Source of the DNA: Procambarus clarkii
Lineage: Eukaryota > Arthropoda > Malacostraca > Decapoda > Cambaridae
Reading direction: 5' to 3'
Assembly (NCBI RefSeq): GCF_040958095.1
Contig: NC_091165.1
Coordinates: 27,302,479-27,366,478 of the forward strand
Length of the DNA stretch: 64,000 nt
Every line of letters starts with the position of its first letter. Position 1 is the stretch's first letter. The notes under the pieces are model-generated. The model saw nothing but the letters and a program-made list of their open reading frames with translations. It ran no database searches and was not told where the DNA came from. Shown one piece after another: positions 33,181 through 43,512 of this stretch. The translations under genes and the position numbers were made by a program.

Positions 33181-33275
33181 CAGGTGAACAAATCCACAAG
33201 GGCCGTGACGAGGATTCGAACCTGCGTCCGGGAGCATCCCAGACACTGCCTTAATCGACTGAGCTACGACAGGGT
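33181..33275 (-). mobile_element. tRNA-like SINE type E, antisense
   Basis: On the minus strand: TCGTAGCTCAGTCGATTAAG, GGATGCTCCCGGACGCAGGT and TTCGAATCCTCGTCACGGCC. Similar to 15728-15816. Not a functional tRNA because the terminal stems do not pair. Confidence 0.6.
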
Positions 33276-33694
33276 AAAAGGGTTGATTAAGTACTCATTT
33301 AGTTGTAGTTGCGGGAAAAAGAGAGTCACGGCTCTTGGGTTCCGCCTCTCAATCTTAACCGACGGGTGTATAGGTTCCAGGGCCTATTTACGCACCCACA
33401 CACATTCATAAGGTACTTGTCCTGCCAGCTGCTAGATGCGCCCCAAAACTTTACCGAACAGGGAAGACACCTCCGACATTTACCGTTTTCTTGCGCAAAT
33501 AATAACTATGCAAGCAGGGCTGCCACGGCCACTCCCGATGCGTGGCGCGGACCAACACTAGACCACGGAGCAGACACGGGGCAAGAGACACTGCCCCCGG
33601 TGTCAGCCAGGGAGGCGGGTACGTGCCGGGCGCCGTGGACCCTCACCCTCCAGGTTCAGTGCACTCTCCTCGCACCCTGTCCTCACACTTAACG

Positions 33695-33760
33695 CACCCA
33701 TTACGGGCTATTCATGCCCGTGCCACCTCTTGGGTGGCTTAATCTTTATCAATCAACGCA
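33695..33760 (+). mobile_element. SINE type C 3' end
   Basis: TTACGGGCTATTCATGCCCG, CACCTCTTGGGTGGCTTAAT and a CTTTATCAATCAA tail. Confidence 0.55.
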
Positions 33761-33780
33761 CCCTGCATGCAAAGCTTGAA

Positions 33781-34030
33781 CGACTGAATAGTAGTAGTAG
33801 TAGTAGTAGTCATCCATCAGTCTCAGGAGACTATGGAGTTGCACTCTGGTGTCTGCCTGGTCTGGAGTGGCCTCACCAGGGCGCAAAGCCAGGGTAGGTT
33901 GATACGGGGGAGAAGCTGTTACCCAGGCAGCAGGTCCCCCCTCTCCACGGCGCTGAAAGTCTCCAATGGAAAGGCATACGCCAATACTCTTGGTTCCAGC
34001 GCCGTCGCAGGAACTGTGAGTTTAATTTGA
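33781..34030 (+). repeat. Unclassified repeat following (TAG)n
   Basis: After (TAG)n at 33789-33810 comes CATCCATCAGTCTCAGGAGA, then GAGTTGCACTCTGGTGTCTG and ACTCTTGGTTCCAGCGCCGT. It looks like a dispersed repeat, though I see only one copy here. Confidence 0.3.
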
Positions 34031-34139
34031 CTCACGTTCACGTTCAGTCGTTGTGTTGCACGACTGAATACGTGCAACACAAACTGAACTATTGGGAATT
34101 TATCTAGCTTAATTATCTTAAGTAAATGATGGTGGAGTT

Positions 34140-34225
34140 GTTGTTTTAGATTCAGCTACTGGGAACAAAAGTTCCAAGTAGCACGGGCTATGGTGAGCCC
34201 GTGGTGGACTTACCTGGCACAGGAG
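34140..34225 (-). mobile_element. Type D retroposon 3' end, antisense
   Basis: On the minus strand: TGTGCCAGGTAAGTCCACCA, CGGGCTCACCATAGCCCGTG, GGAACTTTTGTTCCCAGTAG and a CTAAAACAACAAC tail. Confidence 0.55.
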
Positions 34226-34239
34226 CGAGGCTGTAACTT

Positions 34240-34682
34240 GCTAGATGGTGGAGTGATCCTTACTCTTCTGTTTTCCAGGGATGTGAGGTTCAGCTCCCTT
34301 AGCCTTTCCTCGTAACTCATCCCTCTCAGTTCTGGGACCAGTCTGGTGGCATACCTCTGAATCTTCTCTAACTTCGTCTTGTGTACTCACCTAATTGTGC
34401 TTGCGGGGGTTGAGCTCTGGCTCTTTAAAGGGTCCCGCCTCTCAACCGTCAATCAACAGGTGTACAGGTTCCTGAGCCTATTGGGCTCTATCATATCTAC
34501 ACTTGAAACTGTGTATGGAGTCAGTCTCCACCACATCACTTCCTAGTGCAAGTGCACTCCATTTGTCAACCACTCTGACACTAAAAAAGTTCTTTCTAAT
34601 ATCTGTGGCTCATTTGGGCAGTCAGTTTCCACCTGTGTCCCCTAGTGCGTGTGCCCCTTGTGTTAAATAGCCTGTCTTTAGT
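34240..34682 (-). pseudogene. LINE ORF2 C-terminus and 3' end fragments
   Basis: On the minus strand 34240-34382 translates to a degenerate version of HKTKLEKIQRYATRLVPELR followed by GMSYEERLREL. Positions 34383-34680 then hold a related LINE 3' region, including an INRRFNTRGT-like stretch, the sentence-like GCTCAACCCCCGCAAGCAC tail and GTGAGTAC. The two pieces may be separate insertions. Confidence 0.65.
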
Positions 34683-34777
34683 GTGTGTGTGTGTGTACTC
34701 ACCTATATGTACTCACCTATATGTGCTTGCAGGATCGAGCATTGACTCTTGGATCCCGCCTTTCGAGCATCGGTTGT

Positions 34778-37700
34778 TTACAGCAATGACTCCTGTCCCA
34801 TTTCCCTATCATACCTGGTTTTAAAATTATGAATAGTATTTGCTTCCACAACCTGTTCCTGAAGTGCATTCCATTTCCCCACTACTCTCACGCTAAAAGA
34901 AAACTTCCTTACATCTCTGTGACTCATCTGAGTTTCAAGCTTCCATCCATGTCCTCTCGTTCTGTTACTATTCCGTGTGAACATTTCGTCTATGTCCACT
35001 CTGTCAATTCCTCTGAGTATCTTATACGTTCCTATCATGTCCCCCCTCTCCCTTCTTCTTTCTAGTGTCGTAAGGCACAGTTCCCTCAGGCGCTCTTCAT
35101 ACCCCATCCCTCGTAGCTCTGGGACGAGTCTCGTTGCAAACCTCTGAACCTTTTCCAGTTTCATTATATGCTTCTTCAGATGGGGACTCCATGATGAGGC
35201 GGCATACTCTAAGACTGGCCTTACGTAGGCAGTGTAAAGCGCCCTAAATGCCTCCTTACTTAGGTTTCTGAATGATGTTCTAACTTTTGCCAGTGTAGAG
35301 TACGCTGCTGTCGTTATCCTATTAATATGTGCCTCAGGAGATAGATTAGGTGTTACGTCCACCCCCAGGTCTCTTTCACGCGTCGTTACAGGTAGGCTGT
35401 TCCCCTTCATTGTGTACTGTCCCTTTGGTCTCCTATCTCCTAGTCCCATTTCCATAACTTTACATTTGCTCGTGTTGAATTCTAGTAGCCATTTCTCTGA
35501 CCATCTCTGCAATCTGTTCAGGTCCTCTTGGAGGATCCTGCAATCCTCATCTGTCACAACTCTTCTCATCAACTTTGCATCATCCGCAAACATCGACATG
35601 TAGGACTCTACGCCTGTAAACATGTCGTTAACATACACAAGAAATAGAATTGGTCCCAGCACCGATCCTTGTGGTACTCCACTTGTTACTGTTCGCCAGT
35701 CCGACTTCTCGCCCCTTACCGTAACTCTTTGGCTCCTTCCTGTTAGGTAGTTCCTTATCCATTCTAGGACCTTTCCCCCCACCCCCGCCTGCCTCTCGAG
35801 CTTGAACAGCAGTCTCATGTGCGGTACTGTATCAAAGGCTTTTTGGCAGTCCAGAAATATGCAGTCTGCCCAACCATCTCTGTCCTGTCTTATCCTCGTT
35901 ATTTTATCATAGAATTCCAGAAGGTTTGTTAGGCACGATTTCCCTGTCCAGAACCCATGTTGATGTTTGTTCACAAACCTAATGTTCTCCAGGTGTGCAA
36001 CCAGTCGTAGCCTAATTATTCTTTCCAGTATTTTACAGGGGATGCTTGTCAGTGATACAGGTCTGTAGTTAAGTGCCTCCTCCCTATCTCCTTTCTTGAA
36101 GATCGGCACGACATTTGCCTTCTTCCAGCAACTGGGCAATTCTCCTGACATAAGTGACTCATTAAAGATCATTGCCAGAGGCACGCTGAGGGCCTGTGCT
36201 GCTTCTTTTAGTATCCACGGTGATACTTTGTCTGGTCCAACTGCTTTAGTTGCATCTAGAGTTGTCAACTGTTTCATTACCTCCTCTGCTGTCACCTCTA
36301 TATCTGATAGTCTTTCATCTAGGGTAACCCCTTCCAACAATGGGAGCTGCTCAGGCTCGGTAGTGAACACTCCATGGAAACTGGCATTCAGTGCCTCGCA
36401 GATTTCCTTGTCACTTTCAGTATATGCCCCCTCTGTCTTCCTTAGTCTTGTCACTTGGTCGTTCACCGACATTTTTCTTCTTATATGACTGTGTAGTAAC
36501 TTAGGTTGTTTTTTCGCTTTGATTGCAATATCGTTCTCATAGTCCCTTTCCGATGTTCGTCTTATGTTAATGTAATCGTTCCTAGCTCTGTTGTATCTGC
36601 TTCTGTTGTCCTCTGTTCTTTGTCTTCTGTACTTCCTCCACTCCCGCCTGCTGGCCATTTTTGCTTCCTGACACTGTCTATTAAACCATGGGTTATTATA
36701 TTCCTTCTTATTTTTTCCCTTTACCGTTGGTATAAATCTCTCTTCGGCCTCCTGGCATTTCTGTATGACTAGGTCCATCATATCTTGGACTGTTTTTCCT
36801 CTAATTTCTTCCTCCCACTGCACTTCACCCAGATAGTCCCTTATCCTCATATAGTCCCCTTTCCTGTAGTCAGCTCTCCTTTCCCAGATCTCTTGTCCCA
36901 TGGTCATAATTTTGAATTCCATCATGTAGTCAAAGACTAGGACACAATGGTCACTGGCCCCTAGAGGTATTTCATGCTCTAAATTCTCGATATCTTCTAC
37001 GTTCTGGGTGAAAATCAGGTCTAATAGGCTCGGTGCATCTCCTCCTCTTTCCCTTGTGTCTTCCTTCACATGTTGTGTCAGGAAATTCCTGTCTATAACA
37101 TCTACTAATTTTGCTCCCCACGTTTCATCCCCTCCATGGGGATTCCTTGATTCCCAATTTATCTCTCCATGATTTAGGTCCCCCATGATCAGCAGCTTCG
37201 CTCTCATTCTGTGGGCTAGTGTTGCTGCCTTCTGCAGTTCATCAATACATGCTTTGTTGTTGTCATCATACTCCTGCCTGGGTCTTCTACTGTTTGGTGG
37301 GGGATTGTAGATTACCATGATCACAATCTTCCTCCCATCTACTGTCAGAGTTCCATGTATGAAGCTTGTGCACTCATTGGTAACTCGATTTCCCAGGTCT
37401 TCAAACTTCCATTTCCGCTTTATTAGGAGTGCTACTCCCCCTCCCTGTCTCTGTGTCCTCTCTTTTCGTATCACCTGGTACCCTTCAGGAAAGATAGCAT
37501 CTGAGATCATGTCATTAATTTTAGTTTCCACAATTGCAACTATGTCAGGATCTGCTTCACTCACTCTTTCTTTTATCTCTTCTGCTTTATTAGATACCCC
37601 ATCAGCATTGGTGTACCAAACCTTGATATTCTTCATGGAAACTCTTGTACCAGAGTTCTCCCTTTCTCTGGGGGTCGGGGGGGATCTGGGGGATGTCTGG

Positions 37701-38092
37701 GGGGTGACTGGGGGCAGAGGGGATCTGGGGGATCTGGGGGGTGTCTGGGGGATGACTGGGGGCGGGGAGGGTCCGGGGGATGTCCGGGGGGATCCAGGGG
37801 GTGTCTGGGGGGGTCCGGGGGGTGTATGGGGGGTGAAAGAGTTCAGGAGGGGTGCTTGGGGGGCTACTGGGGGCTGGGCTTCTAGGAAGGTAGGTAGGAG
37901 GGTCTGGGGTAGGGCCTGGGTAGGTAGGTCTGGAGTAGGAAGGGCATACTGGGTCTGAAGATTAGGGAGGGCATAGAGGGGTTGGGAGATGGCGTAAGGT
38001 TGGGAGACAGATAGAGGTTGAGAGGTTGGGAGGGGGATGGATAGAGGGGGTGGGGGGGACCTCCCACCTCCCTCGCAAGGGTGGGGGGTCAC
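34778..38092 (-). CDS. Non-LTR retrotransposon ORF2: endonuclease/reverse transcriptase (CR1/Jockey-like)
   Basis: The 1104-codon frame carries an apurinic-type endonuclease and a reverse transcriptase for target-primed reverse transcription. A Pro-rich leader (residues 1-150) continues the composition of ORF1's end. The endonuclease starts near 155 with YTNADGVSNK, then E189 in IVETK, GDLNHG at 304 and the SDH motif at 380-382. The RT shows NYRPVSLTS near 675, D748 in FLDCQKAFDTVP, GVPQGSVLGPILF at 805 and FADD at 835-838. The thumb and C-terminus contain LEYAASSWSPH and VPELRGMGYEERLREL, which recur in many broken copies nearby. All catalytic residues are present and there is no internal stop. 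The first codon listed is GTG at 38092, so translation probably comes by reinitiation or frameshift from ORF1, or from ATG codon 153. Clade assignment is by overall look and could be refined within CR1/L2/Jockey. Confidence 0.9.
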   Translation of the reverse strand: MTPHPCEGGGRSPPPPLSIPLPTSQPLSVSQPYAISQPLYALPNLQTQYALPTPDLPTQALPQTLLPTFLEAQPPVAPQAPLLNSFTPHTPPGPPQTPPGSPRTSPGPSPPPVIPQTPPRSPRSPLPPVTPQTSPRSPPTPRERENSGTRVSMKNIKVWYTNADGVSNKAEEIKERVSEADPDIVAIVETKINDMISDAIFPEGYQVIRKERTQRQGGGVALLIKRKWKFEDLGNRVTNECTSFIHGTLTVDGRKIVIMVIYNPPPNSRRPRQEYDDNNKACIDELQKAATLAHRMRAKLLIMGDLNHGEINWESRNPHGGDETWGAKLVDVIDRNFLTQHVKEDTRERGGDAPSLLDLIFTQNVEDIENLEHEIPLGASDHCVLVFDYMMEFKIMTMGQEIWERRADYRKGDYMRIRDYLGEVQWEEEIRGKTVQDMMDLVIQKCQEAEERFIPTVKGKNKKEYNNPWFNRQCQEAKMASRREWRKYRRQRTEDNRSRYNRARNDYINIRRTSERDYENDIAIKAKKQPKLLHSHIRRKMSVNDQVTRLRKTEGAYTESDKEICEALNASFHGVFTTEPEQLPLLEGVTLDERLSDIEVTAEEVMKQLTTLDATKAVGPDKVSPWILKEAAQALSVPLAMIFNESLMSGELPSCWKKANVVPIFKKGDREEALNYRPVSLTSIPCKILERIIRLRLVAHLENIRFVNKHQHGFWTGKSCLTNLLEFYDKITRIRQDRDGWADCIFLDCQKAFDTVPHMRLLFKLERQAGVGGKVLEWIRNYLTGRSQRVTVRGEKSDWRTVTSGVPQGSVLGPILFLVYVNDMFTGVESYMSMFADDAKLMRRVVTDEDCRILQEDLNRLQRWSEKWLLEFNTSKCKVMEMGLGDRRPKGQYTMKGNSLPVTTRERDLGVDVTPNLSPEAHINRITTAAYSTLAKVRTSFRNLSKEAFRALYTAYVRPVLEYAASSWSPHLKKHIMKLEKVQRFATRLVPELRGMGYEERLRELCLTTLERRRERGDMIGTYKILRGIDRVDIDEMFTRNSNRTRGHGWKLETQMSHRDVRKFSFSVRVVGKWNALQEQVVEANTIHNFKTRYDREMGQESLL

Positions 38093-39189
38093 ATGGAAGG
38101 AGAGGGGATGAGGAGGGGTGAGGGCAGGGTAGGCTTTGGGTGTTGAGGGGATGAGGTCTGGGTGGGTTCTTGGGGTTGAGGGGATGAGGTCTGGATGGGA
38201 TTTGGGGGTTGAGGAGATGAGAGCTGGGTGGGTTTTGGGGGTTGAGGGGACGAGGGCTGGACGGGTTTTGGGGGTTGAGGTGATGAGGGGGTCCTTGGAA
38301 TGTGGGATGAATTTGACTCCAGTGGGGTCAGAGGGGTCAAGGGATGTGCTGGGGAGATAAGCAGGGGCGGCTGATTTGGGAAAGGGGTGACCTGAGAAGC
38401 ACGTGTGAGCTGGTTAGCATGGGGTGGATTAGCACTGGGGTGTGTAGCTGCGCTCAAATGGGAAGAGTCGTATTGTTGTTTGCTTGCTCTGTGGGCAATC
38501 TGTTCCTCCTTCGTCATGAATTTGTCAATAAATACGTTGTAGTAATTTTCGCTACCTCTGAGTAGGTGTTTGTGATGCAGTATGTAATCCACTGCCTCTT
38601 CGTTAGTGAACTGTACCAGGACAGGTCGTTTCCTGTTACAGTTGTATGGTCCAATGCGTCGGTGGACTTGCACCTCATTCCCTGCCATCTGGGCTCTCAT
38701 GTCTCTCAAGATCCCCTGTAGTTCCAAATCCTCAATCTCCATCCTTTCCTGCCTCGATGGTGCCCTGGCTTCAAGTAATCCATGGATTATGATTGTCCTC
38801 TTTCTCAGTTCAGGGTCATGCTGGTGGCCCTCTCCCTGGCTGACCCCCACCCCTCCTACACCCGCTACTCCACCTACTACTACTACTTCCCCTTCCCCTG
38901 CCAAGCTTCCCTTATTCCTGCCAAATTCATTAGTAAGCCTAGATATTTCTCCTTGCCATTCTACCCTGCTCTTCCTGATTTCCTCTTGAATATAATCCAT
39001 AAACTCTTGTTTGAGTCTTTGAACCTCGCCCTGTATCTTATTAAAGACTTCACTTTTAATCCCCTGGATTAGATCACCTATCCAAACATCCCTCTTCTCT
39101 ACAAATTTCACAATCATCTTCTCCACAAACCTATCTTCTTCCTCAATCATAATACTGCTGGACCTAGACGCCCTTCCTGACCTAGTCAT
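38089..39189 (-). CDS. Non-LTR retrotransposon ORF1 protein (nucleic-acid-binding)
   Basis: This 366-residue protein is the first frame of the intact LINE and starts at a true ATG. Residues about 12-95 are charged and heptad-like (a coiled coil probably for oligomerisation). Residues about 130-245 contain the RRM-like core typical of L1/CR1-type ORF1p: RKRTIIIHGLLEA, then RRIGPYNCNRKRPVLVQF, then IDKFMTKEEQIAHRAS. The C-terminus is Pro/Ser/Gln-rich with tandem copies around SSPQPPKP. I see no CCHC zinc knuckles. The protein would package LINE RNA. Its stop overlaps the beginning of the ORF2 frame. No frameshift or premature stop is visible, so the copy may be recent. Confidence 0.85.
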   Translation of the reverse strand: MTRSGRASRSSSIMIEEEDRFVEKMIVKFVEKRDVWIGDLIQGIKSEVFNKIQGEVQRLKQEFMDYIQEEIRKSRVEWQGEISRLTNEFGRNKGSLAGEGEVVVVGGVAGVGGVGVSQGEGHQHDPELRKRTIIIHGLLEARAPSRQERMEIEDLELQGILRDMRAQMAGNEVQVHRRIGPYNCNRKRPVLVQFTNEEAVDYILHHKHLLRGSENYYNVFIDKFMTKEEQIAHRASKQQYDSSHLSAATHPSANPPHANQLTRASQVTPFPNQPPLLISPAHPLTPLTPLESNSSHIPRTPSSPQPPKPVQPSSPQPPKPTQLSSPQPPNPIQTSSPQPQEPTQTSSPQHPKPTLPSPLLIPSPSM

Positions 39190-39554
39190 TGCTATAATGC
39201 AACCTTACCCACAGGGGTTCCAAGTATCTTACCGTCCTGCTAACACAATAGGTGAGTGAATCTCCAAGCGTCGTCCCCGTGGTGGTAGGAGGGTTGCTGC
39301 CGGGGTGAGGTCACGCGGTCAGAGGTCGGTGAGGTCTGCTCCACACTACACACTGCCACAATACTACAACTATTTTGAATTACGCTATTTAAACTGTTTT
39401 TCTTCACTACTTTATGGCTCTGGCCAAAACTCAAGGTTTTTTCATTCACTTGTACACACTTTCTCACTTCGAAGCTGCCTGATTACCCCTCCCACTCCAC
39501 TAGTGAGACAGGAGCTCCCAACCCACGTCCACCCAACACGATGGTCACAAGACA

Positions 39555-39558
<4 letters not shown>

Positions 39559-39627
<69 letters not shown>
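39559..39627. repeat. Microsatellite (GT)n
   Basis: Pure (GT)n at the presumed 5' side of the intact LINE. Confidence 0.95.
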
Positions 39628-39628
<1 letters not shown>

Positions 39629-39968
39629 TACTACTGGGACTGAGTGAGGTGTGTCGGTGAAGCGTGCAGGTGCGGGGGGGAAAGTTTGAGAGGGACTCAC
39701 TCTGGGGGTCTATCACCTGGGTCATCACTCGCCGCAGCCGCCATCGACGGAAACAACCAACTCCTGCTGATAACAACTTGCCCCAACCACCACCATTCAT
39801 CAGTATACAGGAACCTGTATGTGTGTGTGTGGGGGGGGGGGTCTATTTCCTGTGCGCGCGCTGCGACTCGCTGAAGTCATGTTAGGCCATGGAGTGTAGA
39901 TAATAAATTCGGCTACATATTGTTAACAGATCATTTACTAGTGTGTATATATATCATATAATATATAT

Positions 39969-40357
39969 ATGTCGTACCTAGTAGCCAGAACGCACTTGTC
40001 AGCCTACTATGCAAGGCCCGATTTGCCTAATAAGCCAAGTTTTCAAGAATTAATTGTTTTTCGACAACCTAACCTACCTAACCTAACCTAACTTTTTCGG
40101 CTACCTAACCTAACCTAACCTTTAAAGATAGGTTAGGTTAGGTTAGGTAGGGTTGGTTAGGTTCGGTCATATATCTACGTTAATTTTAACTCCAATAAAA
40201 TAAAATTGACTTCATACATAATGAAATGGGTAGCTTTATCATTTTATAAGAAAAAAATTAGAGAAAATATATTAATTCAAGAAAACTTGGCTTATTAGGC
40301 AAATCGAGCCTTGCATAGTAGGCTGAGAAGTGCGTTCTGGCTACTAGGTACGACATA
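39969..40357. mobile_element. MITE with ~85-bp terminal inverted repeats and internal TTAGG runs
   Basis: Left end TGTCGTACCTAGTAGCCAGA through GCCTAATAAGCCAAGTTTTC; the right end is its inverse, finishing CTACTAGGTACGACA. It lies in an AT-repeat tract, so the target duplication could be TA or longer. Inside, at 40070-40165, CCTAACCTAACCTAA faces TTAGGTTAGGTTAGG in a second foldback. Confidence 0.65.
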
Positions 40358-40526
40358 TATATATATATATATATAATATAGGAGGGAGAGAGAAAGATGT
40401 AGTAGATGTAATACAGAAAAATAGGTCTGGAGTCAGTAGCTTAGACAACAGACATAATGTCCGAGTACTAACTCAGTCCTAAAGTCCAAGATGCTAAAGA
40501 GATAACACACACACACACACACGGGG

Positions 40527-40835
40527 GTGGGGGGGGGCTGATAGCCAAGCGGACAGCGCTCTGTACTCTTAATCCTAGGGTCCGGGTTCGATCCCCGGTG
40601 ATGGCAGAAACAAAATGGGCAAAGGTTCTTTCACCTCTGATGCTCCTATTCACCTAGCAGTAAATAGGTATTTGGTAGTTAGACAGTTGTTACAGGCTGC
40701 TTCCTGGGTGTGTGTGGGGAGGGGGGGGAGGAGGAATAATAATTAGTTAGTAGTAACAGTTGATTGATTGACAGTTGAGAGGCGAGTCGAAAAAGCAGAG
40801 CTCAACCCCCGCAAGCACAACTAGGTAAACACACG
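40527..40835 (+). mobile_element. tRNA-derived SINE type A
   Basis: Head GATAGCCAAGCGGACAGCGC and GGTTCGATCCCCGGTGATGG, body TAGCAGTAAATAGGTATTTG and CAGGCTGCTTCCTGGG, then a (GT)/(G)n interruption. It ends TTGATTGACAGTTGAGAGGC and AGCTCAACCCCCGCAAGCAC. Confidence 0.7.
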
Positions 40836-40859
40836 GTTGGTAGACGGTTGGAACAAGTT

Positions 40860-40998
40860 AGGTGAGAAGGTGGTGGAGGCCAAGACCGTCAGTAGTTTCA
40901 AAGCGTTATATGACAAAGAGTGTTGGGAAGACGGGACACCACGAGCGTAGCTCTCATCCTGTAACTACACTTAGGTAATTACACACACACACACACTC
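40860..40998 (+). mobile_element. LINE C-terminus with a distinct 3' tail into (AC)n
   Basis: Encodes VVEAKTVSSFKALYDKECWE-like C-terminus followed by ACCACGAGCGTAGCTCTCAT, CCTGTAACTACACTTAGGTA and ATTACACACAC. An antisense copy of the same end is at 52025-52140. Confidence 0.6.
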
Positions 40999-41579
40999 GC
41001 TTTCCCTATTCTCACACCCTTTCTCTCACACACACACACCCTCCCCCTCTTTCACTCTTTCACACCCCTCCTCTCTCCCTCTTTCACACCCTGCCTCTCT
41101 CTCTCCCACCCTGCCTTCCTCTCTCACCAGGCCAGGGTGGGCGTGAGGTCTCCGGTACACAAAGGGATGGGCGTTACACATAACGCTAGTTAAGCCACGC
41201 TAAACTGCCACACCTCCACCCCCCCCCCCTACTGTGGCTCCCCCAGCCCACTGTGGCTCCCCCCCCCCCACTGTGGATCATCCCCCCCCCGCCCGTCCCC
41301 TCAACACCTGCACGCCCCCTCAACACCTGCACGCCCCCTCAACACCTGCACCGTCACTCTTAACACTAACACTGGCGGCAACAGCAACGAGTTATAATGC
41401 TAACGATACAGAATTCAACTAATTTCTTGCACTAACAATAATACTATCGAGTATTAACAAATACAAATAATGAAAACTAAATCTTCGTCACTTGTTAGTC
41501 GTTATTTTATGGTTGTTAGAATTGTTAGTTTATTGTTTGTTATTCACGTTAATAGCAAATTTTTTTTTTTTGGGGGGGG

Positions 41580-41652
41580 GGTAGAAATAGCCTAAGCTAC
41601 TCTATCCCTTTGAGATGTATTTCTTTCTTGTCTCAATAAACATACTTGAATA
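41580..41652 (+). mobile_element. LINE-3 type 3' end, diverged
   Basis: GAAATAGCCTAAGCTACTCT followed by ATCCCTTTGAGATG and CTCAATAAACATACTTGAAT; compare 27097-27180. It follows a poly(T)/poly(G) run. Confidence 0.45.
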
Positions 41653-41689
41653 ACAAATTTAACGAAAGTTTAAATAATATGAGGCTGTG

Positions 41690-41920
41690 TGCGAGTGTAC
41701 TCACCTATTTGTGCCTGCGGGATCGAGCTCTGGCTCTTGGACCCCGTTTACCTAGAAGTTGGTTGTCAAATGCAATGCCTCCTGGCCTATTTCTGTACAG
41801 GTGGTCAACAGGCGCGACGTTAGGCACTGAAGGAAGAAGTTGTAGAAGCCACCTCCATCTACAATTTTAAGACCACGTTCGACAAAGAATTCGAATCTTA
41901 GAATAGTTAAAATTGTAGCA
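41690..41920. pseudogene. LINE tail (antisense) and LINE C-terminal remnant (sense)
   Basis: 41697-41745 is an antisense LINE tail (TACTCACCTATTTGTGCCTG). 41829-41915 reads KEEVVEATSIYNFKTTFDKE on the plus strand, a LINE ORF2 C-terminus. Confidence 0.5.
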
Positions 41921-41923
41921 GAA

Positions 41924-42276
41924 CGGGTACAATCAAGCGGGTAACGGGTACAATCAAACGGGTAATGGGTACAATCAAGCGAGTAACGGGTACAATCAAA
42001 CGGGTAATGGGTACAATCAAGCGAGTAACGGGTACAATCAAGCGAGTAACGGGTACAATCAAGCGAGTAACGGGTATAATCAAACGGGTAATGGGTACAA
42101 TCAAGCGAGTAACGGGTACAATCAAACGGGTAATGGGTACAATCAAGCGAGTAACGGGTACAATCAAGCGGGTAACGGGTACAATCAAGCGAGTAACGGG
42201 TACAATCAAGCGAGTAACGGGTACAATCAAGCGAGTAACGGGTACAATCAAACGAGTAACGGGTACAATCAAGTGA
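41924..42276. repeat. 21-bp minisatellite, about 17 copies
   Basis: Unit GGGTACAATCAAGCGAGTAA plus C, with CAAACGGGTAAT variants. Being a multiple of 3 it translates as GTIKRVT repeats; no start or context supports a gene. Confidence 0.9.
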
Positions 42277-43512
42277 GGGAAGGTTATAAAGAGCTAAACC
42301 TCACTCCGCCGTAGTCACCAATAGGTGAGGCAATGGGCACCTTCATCGTAGCCAGAGACATTATATTAGTAGATAAAGTAGCAACCGTAGTAGAAGGATG
42401 AATATTAGTCGTTACTGTTGCACCAGTAACAGCAGGTGGTAGTTGGAATAGTAAGACTGGTAGTCATAATAGTAATTAAAGCAATAGTAGTAGCAGTAAC
42501 TACCACTACTACAGCAGGAGTTCCAGGTGTTAAGATGAAAACATCAACATGACTATTAGTACAATGAGAATGGAGAGAGTCACGAAGCTGCCGGTATAGG
42601 AACATAAATGATACCCGTCAGAACCAGCGCGCCGTTAACAGTTCTAAATGAAGTAGTTGGTAAATCTTCAAAAATTTGTTTTATTACAGCAGTAGTTATT
42701 ACAAATTACACAATAACAGCAATAACTTGCGGTTCCAAAGCAAAAGTATTCTCAATGGGAGTAAGTAAAGCCCTGAAGATCAATAGCAGCAGCAGCAGTA
42801 ACAGCAGCAGCAGCAGCGCTAACAAGGTGTCGAGGCTGGTGCTGACATCACTAACAACACAACTAGAGTCCCCTGACCAATCAGTATACACCACAGGAGG
42901 GAGCCTCGTGTGTGTGTGATACAGGTAGCCTACACACACACACACACACACACTCACTCTACACCTCAATGACACCCCCAGCGGCGTTTCCGCCAGACAT
43001 CACTCTCCCGACGGCATGTCCGCCACAGGTGATGCACGGTACCACTTATGGCGTCACGGTAAACTCGGTACTGTGATAAGACTCGTGTATTAGCACTGAT
43101 ACGAGCTGGCACGGTAAAGCCACGTTTGGATTACAACCCTTTAACATTTCTGAGAATTTCAAATTAAAATGAGGATTATATCCTCTATATTTTCTGTCAA
43201 ACCAGTGTGGTAGACCCCAGGGCCAGATTCCCACGTGGAGGGCAGGGGTAACGGCCGCAGAGGATGCCAATCCAAACCACTTGGCATGGGCAGTGGCACT
43301 GTGTCAAGGACAAAGTGCAACAACAATAGTCAAGGAGAGAGCCAGTGTAGGGCAGCCATAGTGCCAGCTGGGTCACTGGTGGTTACACCGTGTCCCCCAC
43401 ACAACTCCCACATGTTGATGTTGTAGAAGTGGGAGGCGTGTGTGCCTCCTGCCCCCCTCGACGCTGCCACGAGCGGCCCTATTCCCCCCAGGAGCCATGT
43501 GGGTATCACTCA

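Larger units (their letters stand above)
34690..39560 (-). mobile_element. Apparently complete CR1/Jockey-like LINE (ORF1 + ORF2)
   Basis: The element reads on the minus strand. Beyond ORF2 the 3' end (about 34777-34683) carries GCTCGATCCTGCAAGCAC followed by two AGGTGAGTAC-type units and then (AC)n, with no poly(A). The same tail occurs at 14284-14345 and in antisense at 41697-41745. The 5' boundary is uncertain; about 300-370 bases upstream of ORF1, up to the (GT)n at 39559, are a plausible 5' UTR. The 3' end abuts an older LINE fragment in the same orientation (34240-34680). Confidence 0.75.

Noticed and set aside
37317..37958. 213-codon plus-strand frame with Gly-rich C-terminus
   Set aside because: Antisense shadow of the LINE ORF2 N-terminus and its Pro-rich leader.
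41907..42276. VTRLIVP / GTIKRVT repeat proteins
   Set aside because: 21-bp minisatellite open on both strands.
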